Made by a program: the position numbers and the translations under genes. The notes beneath the pieces are model-generated. The model was not told the origin of the DNA and ran no database searches. It worked only from the letters and a program-made list of their open reading frames with translations. A stretch of 64,000 bases of DNA from Microbacterium sp. LKL04 (GTDB lineage Bacteria; Actinomycetota; Actinomycetes; Actinomycetales; Microbacteriaceae): assembly GCF_900102005.1 (NCBI RefSeq), contig NZ_LT627736.1, positions 186,001 to 250,000 on the forward strand, read 5' to 3'. Shown here one piece after another: positions 51,177 to 60,794 of this stretch (position 1 is its first letter; the number at the start of each line of letters is the position of its first letter).

Positions 51177-51240
51177 TCCTGACGCGAGAATAGACGCAAC
51201 GGCGAGTGACCGCACGCACGCACCCCTCTACGCTCGCCGC

Positions 51241-52599
51241 ATGAGCACCTCGATCGCCTCCGTCAGCACGCCCCTCGGTGGACCGTCCCTTCCGCAGGAA
51301 CGCCGCCTCGAGACCGCGATCCCCGGCCCCCGCTCGCAGGAGCTGCTCTCGCGCAAGGCGGACGCCGTCGCCGCGGGTGTCGGTCACACCGTTCCGATCG
51401 CGGCCGTCGCCGCCGGTGGAGGCGTCGTGCTCGACGCCGACGGCAACTCGCTCATCGACCTCGGCTCGGGCATCGCCGTCACGACGGTGGGCAACGCCCA
51501 CCCGAAGGTCGTCGAGGCGATCGCCGCGCAGGCCGCGCAGCTCACCCACACCTGCTTCATGATCTCGCCCTACGAGTCCTACATCGAGGTCGCCGAGACC
51601 CTCAACCGCCTGACCCCCGGCGACCACGCCAAGAAGAGCGCCCTCTTCAACTCCGGCGCCGAGGCCGTCGAGAACGCGGTCAAGATCGCCCGCAAGTTCA
51701 CCGGCAAGCAGGCGGTCGTCGCCTTCGACCACGCGTACCACGGCCGCACGAACCTCACGATGGCGCTGACGGCCAAGTCGATGCCCTACAAGAGCGGCTT
51801 CGGTCCCTTCGCCTCCGAGATCTACCGCGTGCCCGGTTCGTACCCGCTGCGTGACGGACTGTCCGGAGCGGATGCCGCGGCCCGCGCCATCTCGATGATC
51901 GAGAAGCAGGTCGGTGCCGACAACCTGGCCGCCGTCATCATCGAGCCCATCCAGGGCGAGGGCGGCTTCGTCGTCCCGGCCGACGGCTTCCTCTCCGCCG
52001 TCGTCGAGTGGTGCCGCGAGAACGGCGTCGTCTTCATCGCCGACGAGGTGCAGTCCGGTTTCGCCCGGACCGGCGCCATGTTCGCGAGCGAGCACTTCGG
52101 CATCGTGCCGGACCTGATCACCACGGCCAAGGGCATCGCTGGGGGAATGCCCTTGGCCGCGGTCACCGGACGCGCCGACATCATGGATGCCACGCACACC
52201 GGTGGCCTCGGCGGCACCTACGGCGGCAACCCCGTCGCCTGTGCCGCAGCCCTCGCCGCGATGGACGCGTTCGAGAACGACGGCCTCATCGAGCGGGCGC
52301 AGGAGATCGAGAAGCTCCTCACCTCCCGGCTGCGGGATCTCGCGGCATCCGATCCCCGCATCGGTGAGGTGCGCGGACTCGGAGCCATGATCGCCGCCGA
52401 GTTCGTCGACCCGACCACGGGTGCCCCCGATGCCGCGCTCACGGGTGCGATCGCGAAGGCGTGCATCGCCGCGGGCGTCATCGTCCTCACCTGCGGCACC
52501 TACGGCAACGTCATCCGGTTCCTGCCGCCCCTGTCGATTTCGGACGAGCTGCTGACGGAGGGCCTCGACGTCGTCGCCGAGGCCCTGGGGAAGGGCTGA
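51241..52599 (+). CDS. gabT: 4-aminobutyrate aminotransferase
   Basis: 452 aa class III PLP aminotransferase. NSGAEAVENAVKIAR, AFDHAYHGRTNLTMALT, EPIQGEGGF, ADEVQSGFARTG (Asp268) and Lys297 (TTAKGIAGG). Converts GABA and 2-oxoglutarate to succinic semialdehyde and glutamate. First gene of the seven-gene operon. TACGCT exactly 6 nt upstream suggests a leaderless mRNA. Confidence 0.93.
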   Translation: MSTSIASVSTPLGGPSLPQERRLETAIPGPRSQELLSRKADAVAAGVGHTVPIAAVAAGGGVVLDADGNSLIDLGSGIAVTTVGNAHPKVVEAIAAQAAQLTHTCFMISPYESYIEVAETLNRLTPGDHAKKSALFNSGAEAVENAVKIARKFTGKQAVVAFDHAYHGRTNLTMALTAKSMPYKSGFGPFASEIYRVPGSYPLRDGLSGADAAARAISMIEKQVGADNLAAVIIEPIQGEGGFVVPADGFLSAVVEWCRENGVVFIADEVQSGFARTGAMFASEHFGIVPDLITTAKGIAGGMPLAAVTGRADIMDATHTGGLGGTYGGNPVACAAALAAMDAFENDGLIERAQEIEKLLTSRLRDLAASDPRIGEVRGLGAMIAAEFVDPTTGAPDAALTGAIAKACIAAGVIVLTCGTYGNVIRFLPPLSISDELLTEGLDVVAEALGKG

Positions 52600-52601
52600 G
52601 T

Positions 52602-54083
52602 ATGGCGGGTACGGACAACTGGTCGAACCCCGTCTCGCCCGAGACATCGGCGGGTCTCGGGGCGGTCACGAAGGCACGCTCGAACAAGCTGCGCTCGCGA
52701 CACGTGACGATGATCACCCTCGGCGGGATCATCGGGGCCAGTCTGTTCGTCGGGTCCGGCAACGTCATCCGCGAAGTCGGACCGGCCGCGATCGTCTCGT
52801 ACCTCATCGGCGGTCTGCTCGTCTTCTTCGCGATGCGGATGCTGGGCGAGATGGCGGCATCCCGTCCCGCCATCGGCTCGTTCATGGAGTACGCCCGCGT
52901 CGGTCTCGGCGATTGGGCCGCGTACCTCGTGGGCTGGCTGTACTGGTACTTCTGGGTCGGCGTCCTCGCCTATGAAGCCGTTCTCGGCGGCGAGACGATG
53001 CACACCTGGATCCCGGCGCTGCCGTCCTGGGCCTGGTCGCTCATCCTCATCGCGATCTTCGTCGGAACGAACGTCATCTCGGTGCGCACCTTCGGCGAGG
53101 TCGAGTTCTGGCTGGCCAGTATCAAGGTGGTCGCCATCGTCGTCTTCCTCGGCGCCGGCATCCTCTTCGCCCTCGGGCTCTGGCCGAACGCGACGGTCGC
53201 CGTCCCCAACTTGTGGGAGCACGGCGGCTTCGCCCCCAACGGCATCGGCGTCGCCTTCACCGGCGTAGCCCTCGTGATCTTCTCCTACTTCGGCACCGAG
53301 ATCGCCGTCATGGCCTCGGCCGAATCGGTCGACCCCGCCAAGGGCATCCGGCAGGCGACGAGCACGATCATCTGGCGCATCCTGCTCTTCTTCGTCGGAT
53401 CGGTCCTCGTCATCGTGACGGTCGTCCCGTGGGACGAACTCCCCGTGCCGACCGACGTCGCCAACGCCCCGTTCACGATCGCGCTGTCGAAGTTCGGCAT
53501 CCCCTTCGCCGACGTCATCATGCAGCTCGTCATCTTCACGGCGGTCATCTCGGTGCTCAACTCGGGCCTGTATTCGGCGTCGCGCATGTTCGCCGCGCTC
53601 GCCGACAAGGGGTTCGCCCCGAAGGTCGTCGCCACCCGCTCGCGGACCGGCGTCCCCGTCATCGCGCTGCTCGCCTCCACCATCGGCGGCCTGATCGCGA
53701 CGCTCGTCAACTTCGTCGCGCCGAGCTCGGGCATCTTCGACTTCATCATGAACTCGGCCGGACTCGTCGCCCTCTTCGTCTATGTCTTCATCGCCCTCAC
53801 GCAGATGCGGCTGCGCCAGAAGATGACCCCCGACGAGGTCGCGAAGCTGAAGCTCAAGGTCTGGCTGCACCCGTGGCTCAACATCCTCCTCATCGCGTCC
53901 ATCGCCGCCGTCGTGGTGGTCATGCTCACCTCCGAGTCCGGCCGTGCGCAGGTGTGGACGAGTCTCATCGCCACCGGCGTGCTGCTCGTGTTCTGGCCGC
54001 TCGTCCGTCGCAACCTCCGTCGCCGTCCCGACCACGCGTCGAACGAGCGCATCCCCTCCAACGAAGGAGTCGTGAATGACTGA
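52602..54083 (+). CDS. Amino-acid/GABA permease (AAT family)
   Basis: 493 aa, about 12 TM segments; SRHVTMITLGGIIGASLFVGSG is the GabP/AAT opening. Likely imports GABA or related amino acids by proton symport. Begins 2 bp after gabT and overlaps the next gene by 8 bp. Confidence 0.87.
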   Translation: MAGTDNWSNPVSPETSAGLGAVTKARSNKLRSRHVTMITLGGIIGASLFVGSGNVIREVGPAAIVSYLIGGLLVFFAMRMLGEMAASRPAIGSFMEYARVGLGDWAAYLVGWLYWYFWVGVLAYEAVLGGETMHTWIPALPSWAWSLILIAIFVGTNVISVRTFGEVEFWLASIKVVAIVVFLGAGILFALGLWPNATVAVPNLWEHGGFAPNGIGVAFTGVALVIFSYFGTEIAVMASAESVDPAKGIRQATSTIIWRILLFFVGSVLVIVTVVPWDELPVPTDVANAPFTIALSKFGIPFADVIMQLVIFTAVISVLNSGLYSASRMFAALADKGFAPKVVATRSRTGVPVIALLASTIGGLIATLVNFVAPSSGIFDFIMNSAGLVALFVYVFIALTQMRLRQKMTPDEVAKLKLKVWLHPWLNILLIASIAAVVVVMLTSESGRAQVWTSLIATGVLLVFWPLVRRNLRRRPDHASNERIPSNEGVVND

Positions 54084-55434
54084 GATCACCCGTGACGTCG
54101 TCATCGTGGGCGCCGGTGCCGCCGGCCTCACCGCAGCGAACGAACTGCGCAAGGCGGGGCTCTCGGTCGCGGTCCTCGAGGCTCGCGAGCGCGTCGGCGG
54201 CCGGCTGTGGACCGACGTCATCGACGGCGCCATGCTCGAACTCGGCGGTCAGTGGGTCTCGCCCGACCAAGACGCGCTCATCGACACGGTGGCCGAACTG
54301 GGACTCGACACCTTCAGCCGATACCGCGAGGGCGACAGCGTCTACGTCGGCCCCGACGGCGCCGTCTCGCGCTTCACGGGGGAGATGTTCCCCGTGAGCC
54401 CCGAGACCGAGCGGACGATCGACGAGATCACCCAGCGCCTCGACGCGATGGTCGCCGAGATCGACCCCGACCGTCCGTTCGCGCACCCGAAGGCCGCCGA
54501 GTGGGACACGATCACGTGGGACGCGTGGCTGCGCCAGCAGACCGACGACGACGAGGCGGTCCGCAACCTCGCCTTCGCGACCGGCTCCGCCATGCTCACG
54601 AAGCCGACCCACGCGTTCTCGCTGCTGCAGTCGCTCCTCATGGCCGCGAGCGCCGGCAGCTACTCGCACCTCGTCGACGCCGACTTCATCCTCGACAAGC
54701 GCGTCGTGGGCGGACTCCAGCAGGTCCCGGTCCTTCTCGCCGAGCGTCTCGGTGACGATGTCTTCCTGAACAGTCCCGTCCGCACCATCGAGTGGTCGGA
54801 TGCCGGTGTCACGGCGCACGCGGACGGACTGACGGTCCGCGCCCGAAGCGCCGTCCTCGCCGTCGCGCCCGTGCTCTACAACCGCATCTCGTTCGTCCCG
54901 CCGATGCCGCGCCTGCAGCACCAGATGCACCAGCACATCTCGATGGGCTTCGTGATCAAGGTCCACGCCGTCTACGAGACGCCGTTCTGGCGCGAGAAGG
55001 GGCTCTCGGGCACCGCGTTCAGCCCATACGAGATCTGCCACGAGGCCTATGACAACACGAACCACGACGACCCGCGGGGCACGCTCGTCGGCTTCGTGTC
55101 GGACCGGAACGCCGACGACATGTTCCGCCTCACCGCCGAGGAGCGCAAAGAGCGCATCCTCGAGTCGCTGTCGCACTACTACGGTCCCGAGGCGAAGGAC
55201 CCCGTCGTCTACTACGAGAGCGACTGGGGCACCGAGGAGTGGACCCGTGGCGCGTACGCGGCGAGCTTCGACCTCGGCGGCCTGCACCGCTACGGCGCCG
55301 ATGTCCGCACCCCGGTCGGTCCGATCCAGTTCGCGTGCAGCGACATCGCCGGTGCGGGCTACCAGCACGTCGACGGCGCGATCCGCATGGGACGCCTCGC
55401 CGCGAGGAACATCCTCGAGGACGGCCGGGCATGA
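54076..55434 (+). CDS. puo: Flavin amine oxidase, putrescine-oxidase-like
   Basis: 452 aa. FAD-binding GAGAAGLTAA (12-21), ERVGGRLWTD, LELGGQWVSPDQ and C-terminal GAGYQHVDGAIRMGRLAA. Length and residues match actinobacterial putrescine oxidases that make 4-aminobutanal, H2O2 and NH3. Context (GABA transaminase, two aldehyde dehydrogenases) supports putrescine as substrate; related diamines remain possible. Confidence 0.85.
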   Translation: MTEITRDVVIVGAGAAGLTAANELRKAGLSVAVLEARERVGGRLWTDVIDGAMLELGGQWVSPDQDALIDTVAELGLDTFSRYREGDSVYVGPDGAVSRFTGEMFPVSPETERTIDEITQRLDAMVAEIDPDRPFAHPKAAEWDTITWDAWLRQQTDDDEAVRNLAFATGSAMLTKPTHAFSLLQSLLMAASAGSYSHLVDADFILDKRVVGGLQQVPVLLAERLGDDVFLNSPVRTIEWSDAGVTAHADGLTVRARSAVLAVAPVLYNRISFVPPMPRLQHQMHQHISMGFVIKVHAVYETPFWREKGLSGTAFSPYEICHEAYDNTNHDDPRGTLVGFVSDRNADDMFRLTAEERKERILESLSHYYGPEAKDPVVYYESDWGTEEWTRGAYAASFDLGGLHRYGADVRTPVGPIQFACSDIAGAGYQHVDGAIRMGRLAARNILEDGRA

Positions 55435-56315
55435 CGAGCCGCATCGTCGTCGGCTACACCGCCACGAAGGCGGGCCGCGATGCGGTGGCCGTCGCGGGCG
55501 GGCTCGCGGCGGCATCCGGATCCGAACTCGACATCGTCCTCGTCCTGCCCGGCGAGGGTCGGAGCGTCATCACTCCGCCGGACGCCTCGTACGACCGGTA
55601 CCTGCTCGGCCAGGCCGAGTCGTGGCTCGCCGAGGCGGCCGCGTCGGTGCAGGCGGGCGTCGTGCACCGCGAGCACGCGCGCTACGCGGAGTCCTTCGCC
55701 GAAGGGCTCGTCGAGGCCGCCGACGAGTTCGGCGCGACGCACCTCGTCGTCGGCGCCGCCGACGGCGGAGCCCGGGGCCGCCACCGGCTCGGCTCGACGA
55801 CGAGTCAGCTCCTGCACTCCTCCGACGTCCCGGTGGTCCTCGTGCCGCGTGGTGCCCGCAAGCGGGTGACGGATGCCGGTGTCCCGCGCCTCACCGTCGC
55901 CGTCGGCACGCGCGCCGGGGCGGACATCCTCCTCGAGGAGGCCGTCGCCCTCGCATCGGCGACCGGTGCCTCGCTGCGGCTCGTCTCGCTCGTGACGGTC
56001 GATTTGCCGGCATCCGTCGACACGGGGGTCATCCGCCTCGCCGGCGCCGCCCACGCCGAGAAGGTGCTCGCCGACGTGCTCGCCGCCATCCCCGAGGGTG
56101 TCCGCGCCGACATCGTGACCGCGAAGGGCGACAGCATCGAGGACGCCGTCGCGCACCTCGACTGGCTGCCGGGCGAGATGATCCTCGTCGGCTCGAGCCG
56201 CCTGGCCCAGCCGCGCCGTCTCTTCCTCGGATCCGTCGCCGCGAAGCTCCTGAGCGAGATCCCGGTGCCGATGGTCGTCGTCCCCCGTACCCGCACCACC
56301 GACTCGTCCCGCTGA
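55431..56315 (+). CDS. Tandem universal stress protein (UspA)
   Basis: 294 aa, two Usp domains. The first ends GRHRLGSTTSQLLHSSDVPVVLVP; the second contains LPGEMILVGSSRLAQPRRLFLGS and MVVVPR. Its ATG overlaps the oxidase stop (ATGA). It may buffer the oxidative load from H2O2-producing amine oxidation; this is inference. Confidence 0.9.
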   Translation: MTSRIVVGYTATKAGRDAVAVAGGLAAASGSELDIVLVLPGEGRSVITPPDASYDRYLLGQAESWLAEAAASVQAGVVHREHARYAESFAEGLVEAADEFGATHLVVGAADGGARGRHRLGSTTSQLLHSSDVPVVLVPRGARKRVTDAGVPRLTVAVGTRAGADILLEEAVALASATGASLRLVSLVTVDLPASVDTGVIRLAGAAHAEKVLADVLAAIPEGVRADIVTAKGDSIEDAVAHLDWLPGEMILVGSSRLAQPRRLFLGSVAAKLLSEIPVPMVVVPRTRTTDSSR

Positions 56316-56332
56316 CCCGAAGGAGCTCGACG

Positions 56333-57898
56333 ATGAGCCAGCACGCCGCCGAGAAGGTCCCCGTCGCCGACGGCGGGCTCTCGAAGAAGGGCCTCAGCGC
56401 CGGGACCATCGGCCTGCTCGGCGCCGTCGTCATCGGCATCTCGTGCATCGCGCCGGCGTACACGTTCACGGCCGCGATCGGCCCGACGGCCTCGGCGGTG
56501 GGAGCCCAGATCCCCGCCGTCATCCTCGTGGGGTTCATCCCGATGCTGCTGGTGGCGTTCGGCTACCGCGAACTGAACAACCGGATGCCGGACGCGGGCA
56601 CCTCCTTCACGTGGGCGACGCGCGCCTTCGGGCCGTGGATCGGGTGGATGGCGGGGTGGGGGCTCATCGTCGCGACGGTGCTCGTCCTCTCGAACCTCGC
56701 CGGGGTCGCCGTCGACTTCCTCTTCCTCCTCGTGTCGCAGATCACGGGCGACCCGTCGATCGCCGACCTCGCCGGCATCCCCTGGCTGAACATCGTGGTC
56801 TGCCTGCTGTTCATCGCGGGGGCGACGTTCATCTCCTATCGCGACATGCAGACGACGCAGAAGCTGCAGTACGTGCTCGTCGGCTTCCAGGTCATCGTGC
56901 TGGTGTTCTTCGCCGTCGCCGCGATCTCGGCAGCGGTGAGCGGAGGCGGCTTCGACTTCCAACCGTTCGATCTGGAATGGTTCAACCCGTTCGCGGTGTC
57001 GTCGTTCAGCGCGCTCGCGGCGGGCCTGTCACTGTCGATCTTCATCTTCTGGGGATGGGACGTCACCCTCACGATGAACGAGGAGACGAAGGACCCGGAG
57101 CGCACCCCCGGGCGGTCGGCGACGATCACCGTGATCACGATCGTGACCATCTACCTCCTCCTGGCCGTCGCGATGCTCATGTACTCCGGGACCGGTGACG
57201 GCGAGCTGGGGCTCGGCAACGCCGACATCCAGGACAACGTGTTCTTCTTCCTCTCCGGTCCGATCCTGGGTCCGCTGGCGTTCCTCGTGTCGCTCGCCGT
57301 CCTGACGAGCTCGGCGTCGTCGCTGCAGTCGACCTTCGTGAGCCCCGCACGCACGCTCCTCGCGATGGGGCACTACGGCGCCCTCCCGAGACAGTTCGCC
57401 CGGGTGAGCCCGCGATTCTTCACCCCCGGGTTCGCGACGGTCGTGTCGGCGATCGTGGCGGCGGTCTTCTACGCGGTGATGCGCGCGGTGAGCGAGAACG
57501 CCCTCTGGGACACGATCCTCACCCTCGGCCTCATGATCTGCTTCTACTACGGCATCACGGCGTTCGCGTGCGTCTGGTACTTCCGCCACCAGTGGTTCGA
57601 CTCGGTGAGGAACGTGTTCTTCACGTTGCTCTTCCCGCTGGTGGGCGGCATCATCCTGGCCGTGCTGTTCGTCACGACGCTCATCGACTCGGCCGACCCG
57701 GCCTACTCCGAGAGTGGGACCGACATCTTCGGCATCGGCATCGTGTTCTTCCTCGGCCTCGGCATCATCGTGCTCGGCATCGTGGTGATGATCGTGATGC
57801 GTATCGTCGCTCCCGCCTACTTCCGCGGACAGACCCTGTCCCTCGACGCACCCCCCAGCGCGCGAAAGCTGCGCGCAGAAAGTGAGACCCTCCGATGA
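56333..57898 (+). CDS. APC-superfamily permease (putrescine uptake candidate)
   Basis: 521 aa, about 12-14 TM segments; opening LSAGTIGLLGAVVIGISCIAPAYTFTAAIG resembles PuuP/YeeF-like APC carriers rather than the GabP type. Probably imports putrescine or a related polyamine. AAGGAG precedes the ATG. Its stop overlaps gabD (ATGA). Confidence 0.85.
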   Translation: MSQHAAEKVPVADGGLSKKGLSAGTIGLLGAVVIGISCIAPAYTFTAAIGPTASAVGAQIPAVILVGFIPMLLVAFGYRELNNRMPDAGTSFTWATRAFGPWIGWMAGWGLIVATVLVLSNLAGVAVDFLFLLVSQITGDPSIADLAGIPWLNIVVCLLFIAGATFISYRDMQTTQKLQYVLVGFQVIVLVFFAVAAISAAVSGGGFDFQPFDLEWFNPFAVSSFSALAAGLSLSIFIFWGWDVTLTMNEETKDPERTPGRSATITVITIVTIYLLLAVAMLMYSGTGDGELGLGNADIQDNVFFFLSGPILGPLAFLVSLAVLTSSASSLQSTFVSPARTLLAMGHYGALPRQFARVSPRFFTPGFATVVSAIVAAVFYAVMRAVSENALWDTILTLGLMICFYYGITAFACVWYFRHQWFDSVRNVFFTLLFPLVGGIILAVLFVTTLIDSADPAYSESGTDIFGIGIVFFLGLGIIVLGIVVMIVMRIVAPAYFRGQTLSLDAPPSARKLRAESETLR

Positions 57899-59355
57899 CC
57901 TCCCGCGAGTCAGACCTCCTCTCCGGCATCCCGAACCAGCTCTTCATCGGCGGGGAGTGGGTGGATGCCGAGGGGGGCAAGACCCTCGATGTGTTCGACC
58001 CCTCGACGGGCGAGGTCATCCGCCGCATCGCGGACGCGTCCCCGGCCGACGGCATCCGCGCCCTCGACGCAGCCGTCGCCGCGCAGGAGTCGTGGGCGGC
58101 GACCGCGCCCCGCGAGCGGAGCGAGATCCTCCGTCGGGCGTTCGACCTCGTGCAGGACCGCAAGGAGGACCTCGCGCTCCTCATGACGCTCGAGATGGGC
58201 AAGCCCCTCGCCGAGTCCCGCGGCGAGGTCGCCTACGGCGGTGAGTTCCTCCGCTGGTTCAGTGAAGAGGCCGTCCGCATCTCGGGCCGGTACGGCCTGA
58301 ACCCCGAGGGGACCGGACGCATCGTCGTCTCGCAGCGTCCCGTCGGACCCTCGTTCTTCATCACCCCGTGGAACTTCCCGCTCGCGATGGCGACCCGCAA
58401 GATCGCGCCGGCGCTCGCCGCCGGCTGCACGGTCGTCGTGAAGCCCGCGGAACTGACCCCGCTGACGACGCTGTTCTTCGTGCAGCTGCTCGCCGAGGCC
58501 GGCGTCCCCGCCGGTGTCGTCAACGTCATCACGACCGCATCGTCGGGCGCGGTCTCGGCGCCGATCATCGCCGACCCGCGACTGCGGAAGCTCTCGTTCA
58601 CGGGGTCCACTCCGGTCGGGCAGAAGCTCATCGCACAGGCCGCCGAGGGGGTCCTGCGCGTCTCGATGGAACTCGGCGGCAACGCCCCCTTCGTCGTGTT
58701 CGAGGATGCCGATCTCGACAAGGCCGTCGACGGCGCAATGCTCGCGAAGTTCCGCAACATCGGCCAGGCATGCACCGCGGCGAACCGCTTCATCGTCCAC
58801 GAGTCGGTGGCGGCCGAGTTCTCGCGCCGGGTCGCGGACCGCGTGCGCGAGATGACCATCGGCCGCGGCACCGAGGACGGAGTGCAGATCGGTCCGCTCA
58901 TCGACGACCGCGCGGTGGCGAAGGCGGCGGAGCTCGTCGGCGACGCCGTCGAGCGCGGCGCGCGCGTCCTCGTGGGCGGGAACGCCGTCGAGGGTGCCGG
59001 CACGTTCTACGAGCCGACCGTCGTCGACGGCGTCGTCCCCGGCAGTGCGATCCTCCGCGAGGAGATCTTCGGACCCGTGCTCGCCATCAGCACGTTCTTG
59101 GACGAGGACGAGGCCGTGCGCCTCGCGAACGACACCGAGTACGGCCTCGTCTCGTACGTGTTCACGCAGGACCTCGCGCGCGGCCACCGGATGATCGACC
59201 GCCTCGAGACGGGGATGATGGGGCTGAATGTCGGTGTCGTCTCGAACGCAGCCGCGCCCTTCGGCGGTGTGAAGCAGTCCGGCATGGGCCGCGAGGGCGG
59301 CCTCGAGGGCATCCACGAGTACCTGAACGTGAAGTACACCCTGATCCCGGCCTGA
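57895..59355 (+). CDS. gabD: Succinate-semialdehyde dehydrogenase, GabD type
   Basis: 486 aa. Catalytic Cys293 (GQACTAA) and Glu259 (MELGG), PWNFP (Asn160) and VVKPAE (Lys183). GabD-like length and signatures. Oxidises succinic semialdehyde to succinate, completing the GABA shunt. Overlaps the preceding permease by ATGA. Confidence 0.88.
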   Translation: MTSRESDLLSGIPNQLFIGGEWVDAEGGKTLDVFDPSTGEVIRRIADASPADGIRALDAAVAAQESWAATAPRERSEILRRAFDLVQDRKEDLALLMTLEMGKPLAESRGEVAYGGEFLRWFSEEAVRISGRYGLNPEGTGRIVVSQRPVGPSFFITPWNFPLAMATRKIAPALAAGCTVVVKPAELTPLTTLFFVQLLAEAGVPAGVVNVITTASSGAVSAPIIADPRLRKLSFTGSTPVGQKLIAQAAEGVLRVSMELGGNAPFVVFEDADLDKAVDGAMLAKFRNIGQACTAANRFIVHESVAAEFSRRVADRVREMTIGRGTEDGVQIGPLIDDRAVAKAAELVGDAVERGARVLVGGNAVEGAGTFYEPTVVDGVVPGSAILREEIFGPVLAISTFLDEDEAVRLANDTEYGLVSYVFTQDLARGHRMIDRLETGMMGLNVGVVSNAAAPFGGVKQSGMGREGGLEGIHEYLNVKYTLIPA

Positions 59356-59376
59356 CCGGAAGCACTGAGGAGCATC

Positions 59377-60741
59377 ATGAGCGACTACGCCGTCATCGAC
59401 CCCGCCACCGGCGAGACCCACGCGACGTACCCGACGGCATCCGCCGACGACGTCGAGCGCGCCCTCCGGGCCGCCGACGAGGCCGCGCGAGGCTGGGGTC
59501 GGACCTCGACTCCCGCCGAGCGGGCCGATCTGCTGCGTCGCGTGGCGCAGCTGCATCGCGAGCGTCGCGAAGACCTGGCGAAGATCATCGTCCGCGAGAT
59601 GGGCAAGCAGATCGACGGCGCCCTCGGCGAGGTCGACTTCGCTGCCGACATCACGGAGTACTACGCCGACCACATCGACGAGATCACCGCCGACACGCCG
59701 ATCCCGATCGAGGGGGAGGGGACCGCCGTCATCCGCAGGGCGCCGCTGGGTGTGCTCCTCGGTGTCATGCCGTGGAACTTCCCGTACTACCAGGTGGCCC
59801 GCTTCGCCGCCCCCAACGTCGCGGTCGGCAACACGATCCTGCTCAAGCACGCGCCGCAGTGCCCCGAGTCGGCTGCCGCCATCGAAGAGATCTACCGCGA
59901 CGCGGGCTTCCCCGCCGGCGTCTACACGAACGTGTACCTCACGAACGAGCAGGCCGCCGACGTGATCGCCGACCCGCGCGTGCACGGCGCATCGGTGACC
60001 GGCTCGGAGCGCGCCGGGGCCGCTGTCGCCGAAGTCGCCGGACGCAATCTCAAGAAGGTCGCCCTCGAGCTCGGCGGCTCGGACCCGTTCATCGTCCTGT
60101 CGGCCGATGACCTCGACGCGGTCGCGCAGGCCGCCGTCGACGCGCGCCTCGACAACACCGGCCAGTCCTGCAACGGCGCGAAGCGGTTCATCGTCGTCGA
60201 CGGGCTCTACGATGCGTTCGTCGAGGCGTTCACGGCCAAGATGGCGGCCGCTTCGGTCGGCGACCCGTGGAGCTCCGACACCGTCCTCGGGCCGCTCTCC
60301 TCGGTCACCGCGGCCGAGCGTCTCGAGAAGCAGATCCAGGATGCCGCGGCCCAGGGCGCGACGATCGTCACCGGTGGCACCCGCGACGGCGCGTTCTTCG
60401 CGCCGACCGTCCTGACGGACGTCACCCCCGAGATGGACGTCTACCGCGAGGAGCTGTTCGGCCCCGCCGGTGTCATCTACCGCGTCGCCGACGAGGACGA
60501 GGCGATCCGCGTGGCCAACGACACCCCCTTCGGCCTCGGGTCCTACGTCTACACGACCGACCCCGAGCAGGCGACCCGCGTCGCCGACCGGATCGAAGCG
60601 GGCATGGTCTACGTCAACCTCGTCCTCGCCGATGAGCCGGGACTGCCGTTCGGCGGCATCAAGCGCAGCGGCACGGGTCGTGAGCTGGGCCTCCTGGCGG
60701 CCGACGAGTTCGTCAACAAGAAGCTCGTCCGCATCGGCTGA
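59377..60741 (+). CDS. Aldehyde dehydrogenase, Sad/YneI-like
   Basis: 454 aa, the shorter SSADH type. Cys265 (GQSCNGA), Glu231 (LELGGSD) and EMGKQI. The pathway also needs an enzyme for 4-aminobutanal to GABA; one of the two dehydrogenases must do this, or the second may use both. Which one cannot be told from sequence. GAGGAG lies before the ATG. Confidence 0.88.
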   Translation: MSDYAVIDPATGETHATYPTASADDVERALRAADEAARGWGRTSTPAERADLLRRVAQLHRERREDLAKIIVREMGKQIDGALGEVDFAADITEYYADHIDEITADTPIPIEGEGTAVIRRAPLGVLLGVMPWNFPYYQVARFAAPNVAVGNTILLKHAPQCPESAAAIEEIYRDAGFPAGVYTNVYLTNEQAADVIADPRVHGASVTGSERAGAAVAEVAGRNLKKVALELGGSDPFIVLSADDLDAVAQAAVDARLDNTGQSCNGAKRFIVVDGLYDAFVEAFTAKMAAASVGDPWSSDTVLGPLSSVTAAERLEKQIQDAAAQGATIVTGGTRDGAFFAPTVLTDVTPEMDVYREELFGPAGVIYRVADEDEAIRVANDTPFGLGSYVYTTDPEQATRVADRIEAGMVYVNLVLADEPGLPFGGIKRSGTGRELGLLAADEFVNKKLVRIG

Positions 60742-60749
60742 ACGACTGA

Positions 60750-60783
60750 CGAGGGGCGGCATCCGGTCGGATGCCGCCCCTCG
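60750..60783. terminator. Terminator of the polyamine operon
   Basis: CGAGGGGCGGCATCCG (60750-60765) and CGGATGCCGCCCCTCG (60768-60783): a 16-bp perfect stem with a 2-nt loop, then CGGCTTT. Shared with the convergent TPR gene. Confidence 0.85.
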
Positions 60784-60794
60784 CGGCTTTCGCG

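Noticed and set aside
57910..60762. 950-codon minus-strand frame opposite the two aldehyde dehydrogenases
   Set aside because: No motifs and a composition typical of a complement frame; both dehydrogenases have intact catalytic residues on the plus strand.
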